A stretch of 64,000 bases of DNA from an uncultured Campylobacter sp. (GTDB taxonomy: Bacteria > Campylobacterota > Campylobacteria > Campylobacterales > Campylobacteraceae). The stretch covers positions 17,326 through 81,325 of the forward strand of contig NZ_CALHGM010000043.1 of NCBI RefSeq assembly GCF_938030145.1, written 5' to 3'. Of the stretch, positions 8,713-17,349 are shown in pieces. The translations under genes and the position numbers were made by a program. The notes beneath the pieces were generated by a model that had not been told where the DNA came from, did not search any database, and was given only the letters and a program-made list of their open reading frames with translations. Every line of letters begins with the position of its first letter. The first letter of the stretch is position 1.

Positions 8713-9979
8713 AGCTAGCTGCGTAACTTATAGTTGCGCCTTGCTCACCAGATTGCGCTGCTACAAAGCAAATCCAAATTTATAAAAATCGGCTTAATCG
8801 AAGGTTGCTTTTAAATTTTAAAATTTTGCGGTCGCTTAAAATTTTTTAGAGGCTACGATTACGAAAGAGGCGCACTTTATTTTCTATGGGCTGTGGCAGG
8901 CGCCCTGTGCGAGGGTTGCTATCGGCAAAGGATAGCGTCACCGCTAAGTGCGAGTGGCACAGGCACCGCGAGATATGTATCTAGGAGGGTAGAAATTTCA
9001 CGGCGTCGTTTGAAGTAAAATTTTAAATCTGCGGGCTTGTGATAGAATTTAAGTCGTAATAATGAAGCATAATTTAATATCGCTACGAGCTCACCGCTGA
9101 AATTTTAAGATTACGTCGCGCAGTGACGAGATTTTGCTCGGTGCAATCCGTACGAAATTTTAAGCCGTAAAGATAAAGCGGAATTTCTCATACGTGATTT
9201 TTTGAGACGAAATTTTAAGTAATGAGTTTGAAGCGGAATTTTAAGGTGCGAGTTAGAGACTATAAACTCGCACCGCCGATAGAGGATACCGCGTCTTTTT
9301 TGCTCTGAGAACTCCTACCGCACGGCAAAGAATTTTGCGCCATTTGCACTACAGCTACGGACCTCGACCACGCAGTGAGCAAGGCTGCGCTATGCGACTA
9401 AGGATGTTGTACTATTTCGCAAGCGATCTTGTAGCGAGATTAGATTATGAGTCTCGGCGTGCGACATAGAAATTTGTGCGGTGCGATCCGCGTGGGATTA
9501 CACGGCGCAGATTTTGCGTCCCCTTCTGCACCGCCAAAAATTCTTACTGAGCGGAGTTGCGATCTAGAAATTTTGCAACGGCACAAAATTGCCTGGCGCG
9601 GATTTTGAGCTTGCGCGAAATTTCGCACCGCTAGTATTTGAGAGGCGTAAAATTTTAAATTGCATGTCGCTTTTAAATTTTAAACTTATGAAATTTGAGC
9701 CGCGCTTACTTTTAAATCCTAAATCACGCGCCGTGTTTGGTGATGAAATTTTAAAATTTTATCACGCCAAGAGCAGCTCGATTGATTGGCGGGCGCAGCT
9801 AAAAAAATTGATTGGCGGGCGCAGCTAAAAAATAAGATAGATAAAATGCATCAGCGCCTGAAGCGGGGCTAAATTTAAACTGCTGGCTAAATTTTAAAGC
9901 GCGGCCTAGACCGCTTGCGGGCGCTCGATCTTGGCTTTAAAATAGTTAAATTTAGCTCTGCGCCCGCGAGACGCTTCGG
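8713..9979. other. Long non-coding stretch
   Basis: No convincing gene is seen in about 1.27 kb. Short open frames (for example at 9440-9628 and 9589-9828) have no ribosome binding site, no family resemblance and biased composition. The stretch holds many AAATTTTAA words, an exact palindrome AAATTTTAAAATTT at 8813-8826, a potentially folded segment at 8903-8962 and a 26-base tandem duplication at 9781-9832. It may be decayed sequence. Confidence 0.5.
9781..9832. repeat. Perfect 26-base direct tandem duplication
   Basis: Two identical, adjacent 26-base units (9781-9806 and 9807-9832) begin ATTGATTGGCGGGCGCAGCT and end in a run of A. Perfect identity suggests a recent slippage or duplication event. 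Confidence 0.95.
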
Positions 9980-10198
9980 CTACCTGATTTTTGCGGTGCC
10001 GAAGCAAAGTCCGTTTTCGTTGCACTGCATATTTTCGATTTGCGGATCCTCGCTTTCGCCGCAAATTTGGATCATCTGATGCGACGCCTCGTCCATTTTA
10101 GGCTCGCTGCAATGCGAAACGCCTGGCTTTGGCTGCTCAGAATTGGAGCAAGCGCATACAAACAGCGCTGCGCAGGCGAACAAGAGGGAATTTTTCAT
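9980..10198 (-). CDS. Small cysteine-rich lipoprotein
   Basis: This 72-residue product has a short signal peptide ending in a lipobox-like LFVCAC, with Cys17 as the likely lipidated residue. Four further cysteines follow in the mature part (HCSEP, QICGE, MQCNE, GLCFG). It should sit on the outer or inner membrane facing the periplasm. It has an ATG start and an AAAAGGAT site just before it. I do not recognise a family. Divergent placement from the Met/His-tailed membrane gene, with a palindrome between them, may link their control. Confidence 0.65.
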   Translation of the reverse strand: MKNSLLFACAALFVCACSNSEQPKPGVSHCSEPKMDEASHQMIQICGESEDPQIENMQCNENGLCFGTAKIR

Positions 10199-10413
10199 TC
10201 TGAATCCTTTTAAAAAAATTTTGTAATTTTATCTTTACAAAACTGAAATTTTACGGAATTTAAAGCGTTTCGGATAAATTTAATGTATCTGCATCTGCAA
10301 ATATAAATTTTCTAAATTTTGCGTTAGATACGAAGAGGCGGCGTACGAGGCGAGATTAAAAATTTAATATTTGCGGGCGAGCTTTAAGACGCAGCCCAAA
10401 TCGTTTTATGGAA

Positions 10414-10445
10414 AGATAAGATTAAAGGTGCACTTAATCTTATCT
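10414..10445. promoter_or_regulatory. Perfect 12-base inverted repeat, candidate operator
   Basis: AGATAAGATTAA (10414-10425) is mirrored exactly by TTAATCTTATCT (10434-10445) around an 8-base spacer. It lies between two divergent genes, about 30 bases upstream of a TAGAAT box for the rightward gene. A binding site for a dimeric regulator is plausible. A bidirectional terminator is less likely because no gene converges here. Confidence 0.45.
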
Positions 10446-10475
10446 ATTGTTTTAAAATTTTTTACCGAAAGCCGC

Positions 10476-10481
10476 TAGAAT
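10476..10481 (+). promoter_or_regulatory. Candidate -10 box (TAGAAT)
   Basis: TAGAAT lies 31 bases before the ATG of the Met/His-tailed membrane protein and downstream of the 12-base palindrome. Confidence 0.35.
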
Positions 10482-10512
10482 TGCGCCCTTTAAATCAAAA
10501 TAAGGAGAAAAC

Positions 10513-11118
10513 ATGGCAATGACGAATTACATGGAACTTTTGATGGCAAATCAGCCGTGGAATTTGATTTTATTTATGGCGGTGCCGATGGGCTTAGCAG
10601 AAGCGATAGTAGCGAGCGAATTTTTTAGCTTGTACCGCGCGAAGGAGGGCTCTTTGGCACTAAAAATCAATAAATGCCTTAGCATCATTCTCGGCGCTTA
10701 TTTTACGATATTAATCATTTACGTAGCGGTTAAAATTTTGCCCGTCATTCATTTACGTGGCGCTGCGGACGCCTTAGCTTTGGCGGCATACGTAGCGGCG
10801 GCGCTGCCTGCGCTGGTGCTGCTACTTTTGGAGCTCGGAGTTATCGCAAAAGGAGCGGAATTTAGAGCTAGGCTTAAATTTCATTTCTTGGCGCTGATTG
10901 TATTTTTGGTGCTAGGACACGTCGCGATGATTTTTGGAATGACCGATCCAGGTGCGAGTGGCATGGAACATTCTATGATGGATCATGGCTCGATGAGTGG
11001 GATGAGCCACGATATGGGTTCGATGGAGGGGATGGATCATTCGCATATGAATCATGGCTCGATGGAGAACATGGATCACGGCGGCATGGATCACTCAAAG
11101 ATGGAGCATTCACATTAA
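10513..11118 (+). CDS. Four-helix membrane protein with Met/His-rich metal-binding tail
   Basis: The product has 201 residues with four predicted membrane segments (about 17-37, 52-75, 83-108 and 121-143). They are followed by a tail of about 50 residues made almost entirely of Met, His, Ser, Gly and Asp (motifs such as MDHSHMNHGSM). Such tails bind copper or silver in periplasmic copper-handling proteins. A TAAGGAG site precedes the ATG. Given the copper enzymes MccA and NosZ in this window, a role in copper storage, transport or resistance is a reasonable inference. No family for the membrane part was recognised with certainty. Confidence 0.75.
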   Translation: MAMTNYMELLMANQPWNLILFMAVPMGLAEAIVASEFFSLYRAKEGSLALKINKCLSIILGAYFTILIIYVAVKILPVIHLRGAADALALAAYVAAALPALVLLLLELGVIAKGAEFRARLKFHFLALIVFLVLGHVAMIFGMTDPGASGMEHSMMDHGSMSGMSHDMGSMEGMDHSHMNHGSMENMDHGGMDHSKMEHSH

Positions 11119-11509
11119 CTTTAGTATGCCCGGCTTGGGCTAAATTTTAAAATTCTATCCCGCCGAGCTGTGGAGTTGATAGATCTTTATGATTTGATTG
11201 CCTTTGTCTGTGAAATGCATATGCAAGCACCTCTCAAATAAAATTTTACTGCCTTTCATATGCCGCCTGCAAGGCGGTAAAATTTAATATCAAGCTTATC
11301 GCCCCACCTTTTTACGTTCTTGTGATCTTTTAAGCCGACTTATGCAGGCGCAAAGCTCGCACATAGGCGGTTTGAGGTTTAAATTTGCGTGCAAACCGCT
11401 TTGGTATATTTTTTAACGTTAGTTTAATGCTAAATTTATATAATTTAAGCGAGTTATATTTAAGAGATGATTAAGAATGAAATGCGCTAAGCTTGGAGGC
11501 GGATAGAGT
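11119..11509. other. Spacer before the two-component genes
   Basis: No gene is seen in 391 bases. A stem of GCGGTTTG (11367-11374) with CAAACCGC (11392-11399) is followed by a T-rich tract. A TATAAT box at 11439-11444 lies about 65 bases before the regulator ATG. Confidence 0.5.
11439..11444 (+). promoter_or_regulatory. Candidate -10 box for the two-component operon
   Basis: A perfect TATAAT in an AT-rich context precedes the response regulator, whose ATG has a GGAGG site. Confidence 0.4.
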
Positions 11510-12199
11510 ATGCAAGATTACGAATTATTGGACGTTTTGTCCAATAAAAGGGTTCTTTGCCTAGAGGACGAGCCCGGGATTTTAAAAAATATAACCGAAT
11601 CGCTACAGCTGTTTTTCGGCGAAGTAGTGGGGGTTAAGGACGGGCTGGAGGCGCTTGATGAGGCGATGAGCGGCTCGTACGACGCGCTGGTTTTTGATAT
11701 CGGCGTGCCGCATATGGACGGGCTAGAGGTCGTTAAAAAGATCCGAGCTGCCGGCATCGGCGTGCCGATCGTGATCCTTTCGAGCCATACCGAGCAGGAG
11801 TATCTGTGGCGGGCGGTGGAGCTTAAGATCACTAGGTATCTGCCTAAGCCGTACGACAAAAACGCCTTTATAAAGGCGCTGCAAGACGTCGCTGCGGAGC
11901 TGATAAATCACGCGCCGATATTTAGCATAAGCAGTGAGTTGAAGTATGATTTTGCCAAAAAGATCATCTACGTCAAAGACAGCGCCTGTCATCTTTCCAA
12001 AAGCGAGAGCAAGCTTTTGGAGTACTTCTTAGCGCGCAAAAATCAAACCGTAACCTACGAGCAGCTATTCGACTATATGTGGGAGTTCGAGCAGCCCAGC
12101 AAGGAGGCGATCAAGGCGATCGTCAAAGAGCTACGCCGCAAGATAGGCAAGGACGTGATCAAAAATTTATATGCGGTAGGGTATCTCTTTGAAGTATAA
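11510..12199 (+). CDS. mccR: OmpR-type response regulator, probable mcc regulator
   Basis: The product has 229 residues. The receiver domain (about 12-125) has the acidic pair in CLEDEPG, the phospho-acceptor Asp63 in VFDIGVP and the Lys of LPKPYD. A winged-helix DNA-binding domain (about 140-229) includes LSKSESKLLEYF and a C-terminal YAVGYLFEV. It overlaps the sensor kinase gene by 11 bases and lies next to mccA. In Wolinella succinogenes a two-component pair MccR/MccS accompanies the mcc genes, so the specific name is inference from position and architecture. Confidence 0.85.
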   Translation: MQDYELLDVLSNKRVLCLEDEPGILKNITESLQLFFGEVVGVKDGLEALDEAMSGSYDALVFDIGVPHMDGLEVVKKIRAAGIGVPIVILSSHTEQEYLWRAVELKITRYLPKPYDKNAFIKALQDVAAELINHAPIFSISSELKYDFAKKIIYVKDSACHLSKSESKLLEYFLARKNQTVTYEQLFDYMWEFEQPSKEAIKAIVKELRRKIGKDVIKNLYAVGYLFEV

Positions 12200-13607
12200 A
12201 TTTAAATTTATCGTAGCGCTTTTCGTGCTGCTATATATCGTAATTACGGCTTTGGTTTTTAACTTCTACCGCGAGCTTGCGCTAAAAGACACGAGGCGCG
12301 AGGCGTTTTATATCCTAGATACGATGAATGCGGTGCGCGATTACGTATCGACCGTGCAGCGCCCGTTAATAAACGAACTTAAGGAAAAAAAGCTTCTGAG
12401 TGAGGATTTTTTCGATCCGAGGCTGATGTCCTCGACCTACATAACGCGCGAAATTTATAAAATTCAGCTCGCCAAAAATCACATTAACTACGACTACAAG
12501 CTCGTCGCTACCGATCCGCTCAATCCCGAGCACGAGGGAAGTGAGTTTGAGAATGAAATTTTAGAGGGCTTTAAAGAAAACAGATATAAAGAATACTCCA
12601 AGATCGTCTACGATAAAGGTGGCGCCTCGTATCTTTTGAGCCTGCCGATAACAAACTCCCAGCCTTCGTGCACTGAGTGCCACAGCATCAACGCAGCACC
12701 TAAAAAGATGCAAGAGCTCTACGGCTATGTGGGGAATTTCAAAGGCGGTCTAGGCGATACGATCGCGATGATAAGCTTTAAAATTCCGATAAAAAGCATT
12801 CTGCTCTATCACACCAAAGAGTTTGTCGTTAGCGGCCTAAGCTTGCTTGTGGTGTTTTTGATCTGTATATTTTGTATCTATAAAATTCACAAAAAAAACG
12901 CGACTTTAAAGATGCAAACGCAGCTTTTACTGATAAATCAAAGCCGCCTCGCGCTCATGGGCGAGATGATCGGCAATATCTCGCACCAGTGGCGCCAGCC
13001 GCTATCTCAGATTAGCTCCACGCTCATAAATTTAGAGCTTTACAACGAACGGGGCAAGCTCTCAAAAGAAAGGCTCGAGGGCGGCATAAAAGACGCGGGC
13101 GAGCAGGTGAAATTTATGAGCGATACGATCGAGGATTTTAAAAATTTCTTCAATCCGAATATGCCGAAGAGGGAATTTAGCGCCGGCGAAGCGATAGAGC
13201 AGGCGCGTAAAATTTTAAACGCCTCGCTTAAGAAGCACGTCATCGACATAAGCGTGCAGGTAGAGGAAAATTTCACCCTTTACGGCAACGTAAACGAGCT
13301 CATCCAGGTGCTAATAAACATCATAAACAACGCAAAGGAGGCGTTTTTAGACGTACCGCTTAAACGGCGTGAAATTAAAATTTGCTCGTTTTTAAAGCAG
13401 GGCGAGCGGGTAATCACGATCGAAAATAACGCAAGCCGCATCGATGAAGCGCAGCTAGATAAAATTTTTGAGCCGCACTTTACTACAAAGCAGCAGGGCA
13501 GCGGGCTCGGACTATATATGAGCAAGATGATAATCGAAAAAAACGGGGGGAGCATAAGCGCTGCGAATTCCGACGAAGGCGCGATATTTACGATCTCTTT
13601 TCGTTAA
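12189..13607 (+). CDS. mccS: Sensor histidine kinase with periplasmic heme-type DUF3365 domain
   Basis: The product has 472 residues. A first membrane helix (about 8-27) and a second (about 216-236) flank a periplasmic domain. That domain carries one CTECH c-type heme motif (C161-C164-H165) and resembles DUF3365. The cytoplasmic part has the phospho-acceptor His266 (GNISHQWRQP), the N box INIINNAKEAF and the G box GSGLGLYMSKMIIEKNGG. A heme in the sensor domain suggests direct sensing of redox state or of a ligand such as sulfite or NO. The ligand is unknown. It begins with TTG inside the regulator gene and precedes mccA by about 100 bases. Confidence 0.85.
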   Translation: MKYKFKFIVALFVLLYIVITALVFNFYRELALKDTRREAFYILDTMNAVRDYVSTVQRPLINELKEKKLLSEDFFDPRLMSSTYITREIYKIQLAKNHINYDYKLVATDPLNPEHEGSEFENEILEGFKENRYKEYSKIVYDKGGASYLLSLPITNSQPSCTECHSINAAPKKMQELYGYVGNFKGGLGDTIAMISFKIPIKSILLYHTKEFVVSGLSLLVVFLICIFCIYKIHKKNATLKMQTQLLLINQSRLALMGEMIGNISHQWRQPLSQISSTLINLELYNERGKLSKERLEGGIKDAGEQVKFMSDTIEDFKNFFNPNMPKREFSAGEAIEQARKILNASLKKHVIDISVQVEENFTLYGNVNELIQVLINIINNAKEAFLDVPLKRREIKICSFLKQGERVITIENNASRIDEAQLDKIFEPHFTTKQQGSGLGLYMSKMIIEKNGGSISAANSDEGAIFTISFR

Positions 13608-13653
13608 ATTTAGATTTCATTAAATTTCTCCCTTTTTCACCCTTTTTTGTTGA

Positions 13654-13659
13654 TATTAT
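13654..13659 (+). promoter_or_regulatory. Weak candidate -10 box for mccA
   Basis: TATTAT in TTGATATTATTTCG lies 52 bases before the mccA ATG. A control site for the adjacent response regulator is expected nearby but was not identified. Confidence 0.3.
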
Positions 13660-13711
13660 TTCGAGCGTAGAACTTTGCTAATTTAAAATTTCGATTTTCA
13701 AAGGAGGAGCC

Positions 13712-15787
13712 ATGAAAAAATGGAATAAGATGCTACTAGGCGCGCTAGCCTGTATTAGCATTTTTGCCGCAGGAGCCTGTGCTGATGAAGGCATGGGGCA
13801 TGAGATGGAAATGTCGCAAAAATCGCGAGATGTCATCGCAAATCCTAAGGGCACGTTGCAAAGCAGAGGCGTCATATCCTTGCAGGACTACGTCGTAGAA
13901 GAGCGAGAGATGTATGACTGGCTATTTAAAAATCACCCGATTTTTACCAAATACGGCGGTAAGACGGTTGGTAAGATGGATGTTCACGACCGAGGTTTGG
14001 AGTGGCTTGCGGAAGGGCATGGATTTGACTTTTCAAAGGCTAGCAAAAGAGACGACGGCAAGGGCTATAGCTCTATGATGTATAGAATCCCTGCGGGCTC
14101 TTCTTTGCAATTTCCGAATAAATTCATAGGTCCTGAAAAATGCGGCGAGTGCCACCCTGCGCAGTATGAGACATGGAGCAGATCGCGCCACGCCACTACT
14201 ATCCGCTTCCCGGGCGAGCACCCGGAGGTTAATAACAACCTAACTGATCCGGTATTTAGCCCGGATACGGCGTCGATCCTTCCAAAAGGTATTACCCCTG
14301 ACGTAATTTATGCGACCGTCGGACATCTAAGGACAAAATTTGGCTACGTAGATGCATGGCTTCTACGCGGAACCTATCACGTAGAGGGCGGCTTGCTAAG
14401 AGATGGTACCGGTCAAATCGTAGCCGGCGGCAACCAATTCCAAAGGACTTGGGCGTTAAATTTAGACGATGAGACGGTCAAAAAGATTAAAAAGATCGTT
14501 CCGGAATTCCCAGGCACGCTTGAGGAATACGGAGATAACGGCGGTTACGTAAGAGGTCTTGCGTCATATGCTGCGAAATACAAAAAATCGATGTTTTTCC
14601 AAGCAAACAGCTCGTATTGCGAAGTCTGCCACCCATTCAAATTCGATTTTAAAACTAAAAAAGAATTCTATGCTGCTTTGGGTAATGCAAAAGAGCTTCA
14701 AAAGCACACTATCTCCAAAGGTATCACCTGTGAAGAGTGTCATGGAGCGGGCGGTCACCTTGACGGCGCTACAAATTTTAGAACCTCAAACTGCGAACGC
14801 TGCCACCAAAGATTTAACTATAGCCCTGATTTAGCTCGTGCTAATCCGCTAAACAACGGAAATCCCGATCTATCTCTTAGCTCTAAATTTAAATCTATGG
14901 GACCAGGATGTGGCTCTGAGGGCTCTCAATCTTACTTTACCGCTCACTACGAGAAGGGTATGCGCTGCGTAACCTGCCACGATCCGCATGATAATACCGG
15001 ACCGGTAGTTGGCGACAAGACCGTAAAGGGCGTAAATTATAACTCCGAGCAGGGCTATTTGAGTGCGTTTTATACAAAGCCTAAGATCACAAAAGAGTGC
15101 AAAGATTGCCACCAAGAGCAAGCCTACATCGCTGCAAGAGCTGATACGCATAAAGACAACACCTGCGCATCTTGCCACATGCCGTTTATGATGAGCTGCG
15201 AGAACTTCTATGCTATTCAGTTTCAAGACAACGCGGGATTCGATACTCAAAGAAGATCGCACATCTGGAAGATCGACATCGACCCTGCTAGAAAATCTCT
15301 AGTCGCAGGCGATGCCGCCAAAGGTCCAAGAGATGCGAAAGATTGGCACTTCCAAAGAAATAAAGATGGACGAAATTTCGTCGATCTTATGTGGTCGTGC
15401 GCCAGAACCTCGTGGGCGGATAAAGATATGCAAGATACCAAAGGCTGCCACAGCCCTGTCGTTTCCGAGCTAAAAGAGACACTTCACTTCAAGAACCAAA
15501 AGCAGGTTTACGATGAGGTTATGGGCTGGCAAACTCCGATTAAGAGCGACTTCTCGCAAGTTAAGATCGGTATTCAAGGAATTTACTCTATCCTTGAGAC
15601 TAAAAAGCTTAACTCTAGCGATAAAACTCGCGTTTACGAGCTAATAGAAAAAGCTCAAGACACCGTCGATCTTATCGAAAAAGACGGCTCATGGGGAATG
15701 CATGGCTTTAAATATACTAAGCAAAGGCTAGAGGCCGCTAAAGAGTATATTAAAGAGGCTCAAAGAATTTTAAATAATAATTTATAA
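13712..15787 (+). CDS. mccA: Octaheme c-type sulfite reductase MccA
   Basis: This 691-residue periplasmic enzyme reduces sulfite to sulfide at a heme-copper site. After a Sec signal (residues 1-24) there are seven CXXCH motifs (C144, C303, C340, C361, C419, C463, C485). There is also one CX15CH motif (C563 to C579-H580), the diagnostic feature of MccA. Cys400 (GPGCGSEG) and Cys496 (MSCENF) are 96 residues apart, matching the spacing of the two copper-ligating cysteines known from the Wolinella enzyme. The gene has an AGGAGGAG site. It is followed by mccBCD and a CcsBA lyase, the standard assembly and electron-transfer set. Confidence 0.96.
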   Translation: MKKWNKMLLGALACISIFAAGACADEGMGHEMEMSQKSRDVIANPKGTLQSRGVISLQDYVVEEREMYDWLFKNHPIFTKYGGKTVGKMDVHDRGLEWLAEGHGFDFSKASKRDDGKGYSSMMYRIPAGSSLQFPNKFIGPEKCGECHPAQYETWSRSRHATTIRFPGEHPEVNNNLTDPVFSPDTASILPKGITPDVIYATVGHLRTKFGYVDAWLLRGTYHVEGGLLRDGTGQIVAGGNQFQRTWALNLDDETVKKIKKIVPEFPGTLEEYGDNGGYVRGLASYAAKYKKSMFFQANSSYCEVCHPFKFDFKTKKEFYAALGNAKELQKHTISKGITCEECHGAGGHLDGATNFRTSNCERCHQRFNYSPDLARANPLNNGNPDLSLSSKFKSMGPGCGSEGSQSYFTAHYEKGMRCVTCHDPHDNTGPVVGDKTVKGVNYNSEQGYLSAFYTKPKITKECKDCHQEQAYIAARADTHKDNTCASCHMPFMMSCENFYAIQFQDNAGFDTQRRSHIWKIDIDPARKSLVAGDAAKGPRDAKDWHFQRNKDGRNFVDLMWSCARTSWADKDMQDTKGCHSPVVSELKETLHFKNQKQVYDEVMGWQTPIKSDFSQVKIGIQGIYSILETKKLNSSDKTRVYELIEKAQDTVDLIEKDGSWGMHGFKYTKQRLEAAKEYIKEAQRILNNNL

Positions 15788-15790
15788 TTC

Positions 15791-15822
15791 TTTCGGGGTC
15801 GCGTAAGCTCGCGGCCCCGAAA
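15791..15822 (+). terminator. Strong hairpin just after mccA (attenuator or mRNA stabiliser)
   Basis: TTTCGGGGTCGCG (15791-15803) pairs over 13 positions, with one G-U pair, with 15810-15822 across the loop TAAGCT. No real T-run follows, so it may cap the 3' end of a stable mccA transcript while allowing partial read-through into mccB. Confidence 0.6.
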
Positions 15823-15838
15823 TTTAAAAGGCAAATGT

Positions 15839-16612
15839 ATGCAAAAAAGACTAAAAATTTTCTTGCCTATCGTTTTGGCAAGCTGCGCGTTGGGCGCGAA
15901 TTTAACTACGCAAGAACAAAAAGAATCTTATAGCATCGGAGCTTCCACCGGAAGCTATGTTTCAAACCAGCTGCATTCACAAGCCGCGTTAGGTGTCAAA
16001 TACGACTTAGATGCGGTGATAGAGGGGTTTTTGGACGCTCTTAAAAAGCAGCAGAAGCTAAAAGATGAGGAAATTATTGCACTTTTGAATCAAAGAGCCG
16101 ATAAGCTAAATAAGATCGTAGAAACAAATTCCAAAGCGGAGCTTGATAAAAATTTAAAAGCAGGCAAGGAATTTATGGCGAAAAATGCCAAAAATCCGGA
16201 CGTTAAAACCACAAAATCCGGTCTTCAATATGAAATTCTAAAGCTAGGTATGGGCGAAAAGCCAAAGCCTGAGAGCGTAGTGGTGATGAACTACAAGGCG
16301 TATTTGACGAACGGTAGCGTATTTGACGATACTTTCGCATCTAAAATTCCGGCGCATCTTTCTATGATAGGCTTAATCGACGGATTGCGCGAGGGGCTGC
16401 TTTTGATGAATACAGGCTCGAAATATAAATTTACAATCCCTAGTAATTTAGCCTACGGCAACGTGGACGTAGATAGAATTCCTGCGGGTTCTGTGGTGAT
16501 TTTTGAAGCCGAACTACTAAAGGTTCTAAAGCCCGGCGAGCTTGCCGAAGCGGCGAAAAAGCTTAGCGAGAGCGAGGCTAAAAGCTTTCACGACGCGAAT
16601 AAAACAAAGTAG
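15839..16612 (+). CDS. mccB: Periplasmic FKBP-type peptidyl-prolyl isomerase MccB
   Basis: The product has 257 residues. A signal peptide (about 1-20) is followed by a helical FkpA-type dimerisation region (about 25-110) and an FKBP domain (about 140-235). The FKBP domain shows VVVMNYKAYLTNGSVFDDT, the IPSNLAYGN loop and IPAGSVVIFEAELLKV. It catalyses proline isomerisation and probably helps MccA fold or receive its hemes. It lies directly downstream of mccA and is conserved at this position in mcc clusters. Confidence 0.9.
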   Translation: MQKRLKIFLPIVLASCALGANLTTQEQKESYSIGASTGSYVSNQLHSQAALGVKYDLDAVIEGFLDALKKQQKLKDEEIIALLNQRADKLNKIVETNSKAELDKNLKAGKEFMAKNAKNPDVKTTKSGLQYEILKLGMGEKPKPESVVVMNYKAYLTNGSVFDDTFASKIPAHLSMIGLIDGLREGLLLMNTGSKYKFTIPSNLAYGNVDVDRIPAGSVVIFEAELLKVLKPGELAEAAKKLSESEAKSFHDANKTK

Positions 16613-16640
16613 TTTTGCTTAAATTTAGTCGGAGGAGAAT

Positions 16641-17348
16641 ATGCAAAAGCAAAGAAGAAATTTTATAAAATCCGCCGCACTCGGCTCTTTAGGGCTTGGC
16701 GCAATCGCCTCAAGCTTACTCGCACAAAATAGCGCGGATAAAAGCGCGCAAGACGCAAATGCAAGCGCCGAAAAGCAAGAGCCGAAAAAGCCGCACTACG
16801 GCATGATATTCGATCAGAACAAATGCGTGGGCTGCACCGACTGCGAGATCGCCTGTAAAAAGGTAAATTCGGTTCCGAAAGGCCAAATGAGGCTTTTTAT
16901 CCAGGACAAAACAGATCCGCTAAATTTGAAAGAAAAGCGCTATGTTAGAGTATCTTGCCAGCAGTGCGAGGACGCGCCGTGCGTGAATGTCTGCCCGACG
17001 AAAGCCTGCCACAAGGACGAAAAAACCGGCATCACGACGATGAACACCGACGACTGCATCGCCTGTAAATATTGCATCGTGGCCTGTCCTTATGACGTGC
17101 GCTTTATAAATCACGAAACCAAAGCCGCAGAGAGCTGTAACTTCTGCTTGGATACGAATTTAAAAGACGGCCACGAGCCTGCCTGCATCGAGGCGTGCAG
17201 ATACGAGGCGATCGTGTTCGGCGATCTAAACGACGAAGGCTCGCACATCAGCAAGCTACTTCGCGTAAAAGATAGCCTGCGCATGCATCCTGAGTGTGGT
17301 ACGAAGCCGAGCCTGCGCTATATTTCTGCGGTAAAACTGGGGGTGTGA
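16641..17348 (+). CDS. mccC: NrfC-like 4x[4Fe-4S] ferredoxin subunit MccC
   Basis: The product has 235 residues. A Tat-like N-terminus (QRRNFIKSAALGSLGLG) precedes a periplasmic iron-sulfur protein with four cysteine clusters: CVGCTDCEIAC, CQQCEDAPCVNVC, CIACKYCIVAC and CNFC with CIEAC. This is the NrfC/PsrB type that moves electrons from a quinol-oxidising NrfD-like partner to a terminal reductase. It sits 28 bases after mccB and is followed 1 base later by mccD, so it very likely forms a menaquinol dehydrogenase complex with MccD for sulfite reduction. Confidence 0.93.
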   Translation: MQKQRRNFIKSAALGSLGLGAIASSLLAQNSADKSAQDANASAEKQEPKKPHYGMIFDQNKCVGCTDCEIACKKVNSVPKGQMRLFIQDKTDPLNLKEKRYVRVSCQQCEDAPCVNVCPTKACHKDEKTGITTMNTDDCIACKYCIVACPYDVRFINHETKAAESCNFCLDTNLKDGHEPACIEACRYEAIVFGDLNDEGSHISKLLRVKDSLRMHPECGTKPSLRYISAVKLGV

Positions 17349-17349
17349 T

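Noticed and set aside
9589..9828. 79-codon frame near the 26-base duplication
   Set aside because: It has no ribosome binding site, no recognisable product and ends inside the tandem duplication. It is treated as chance or remnant sequence.
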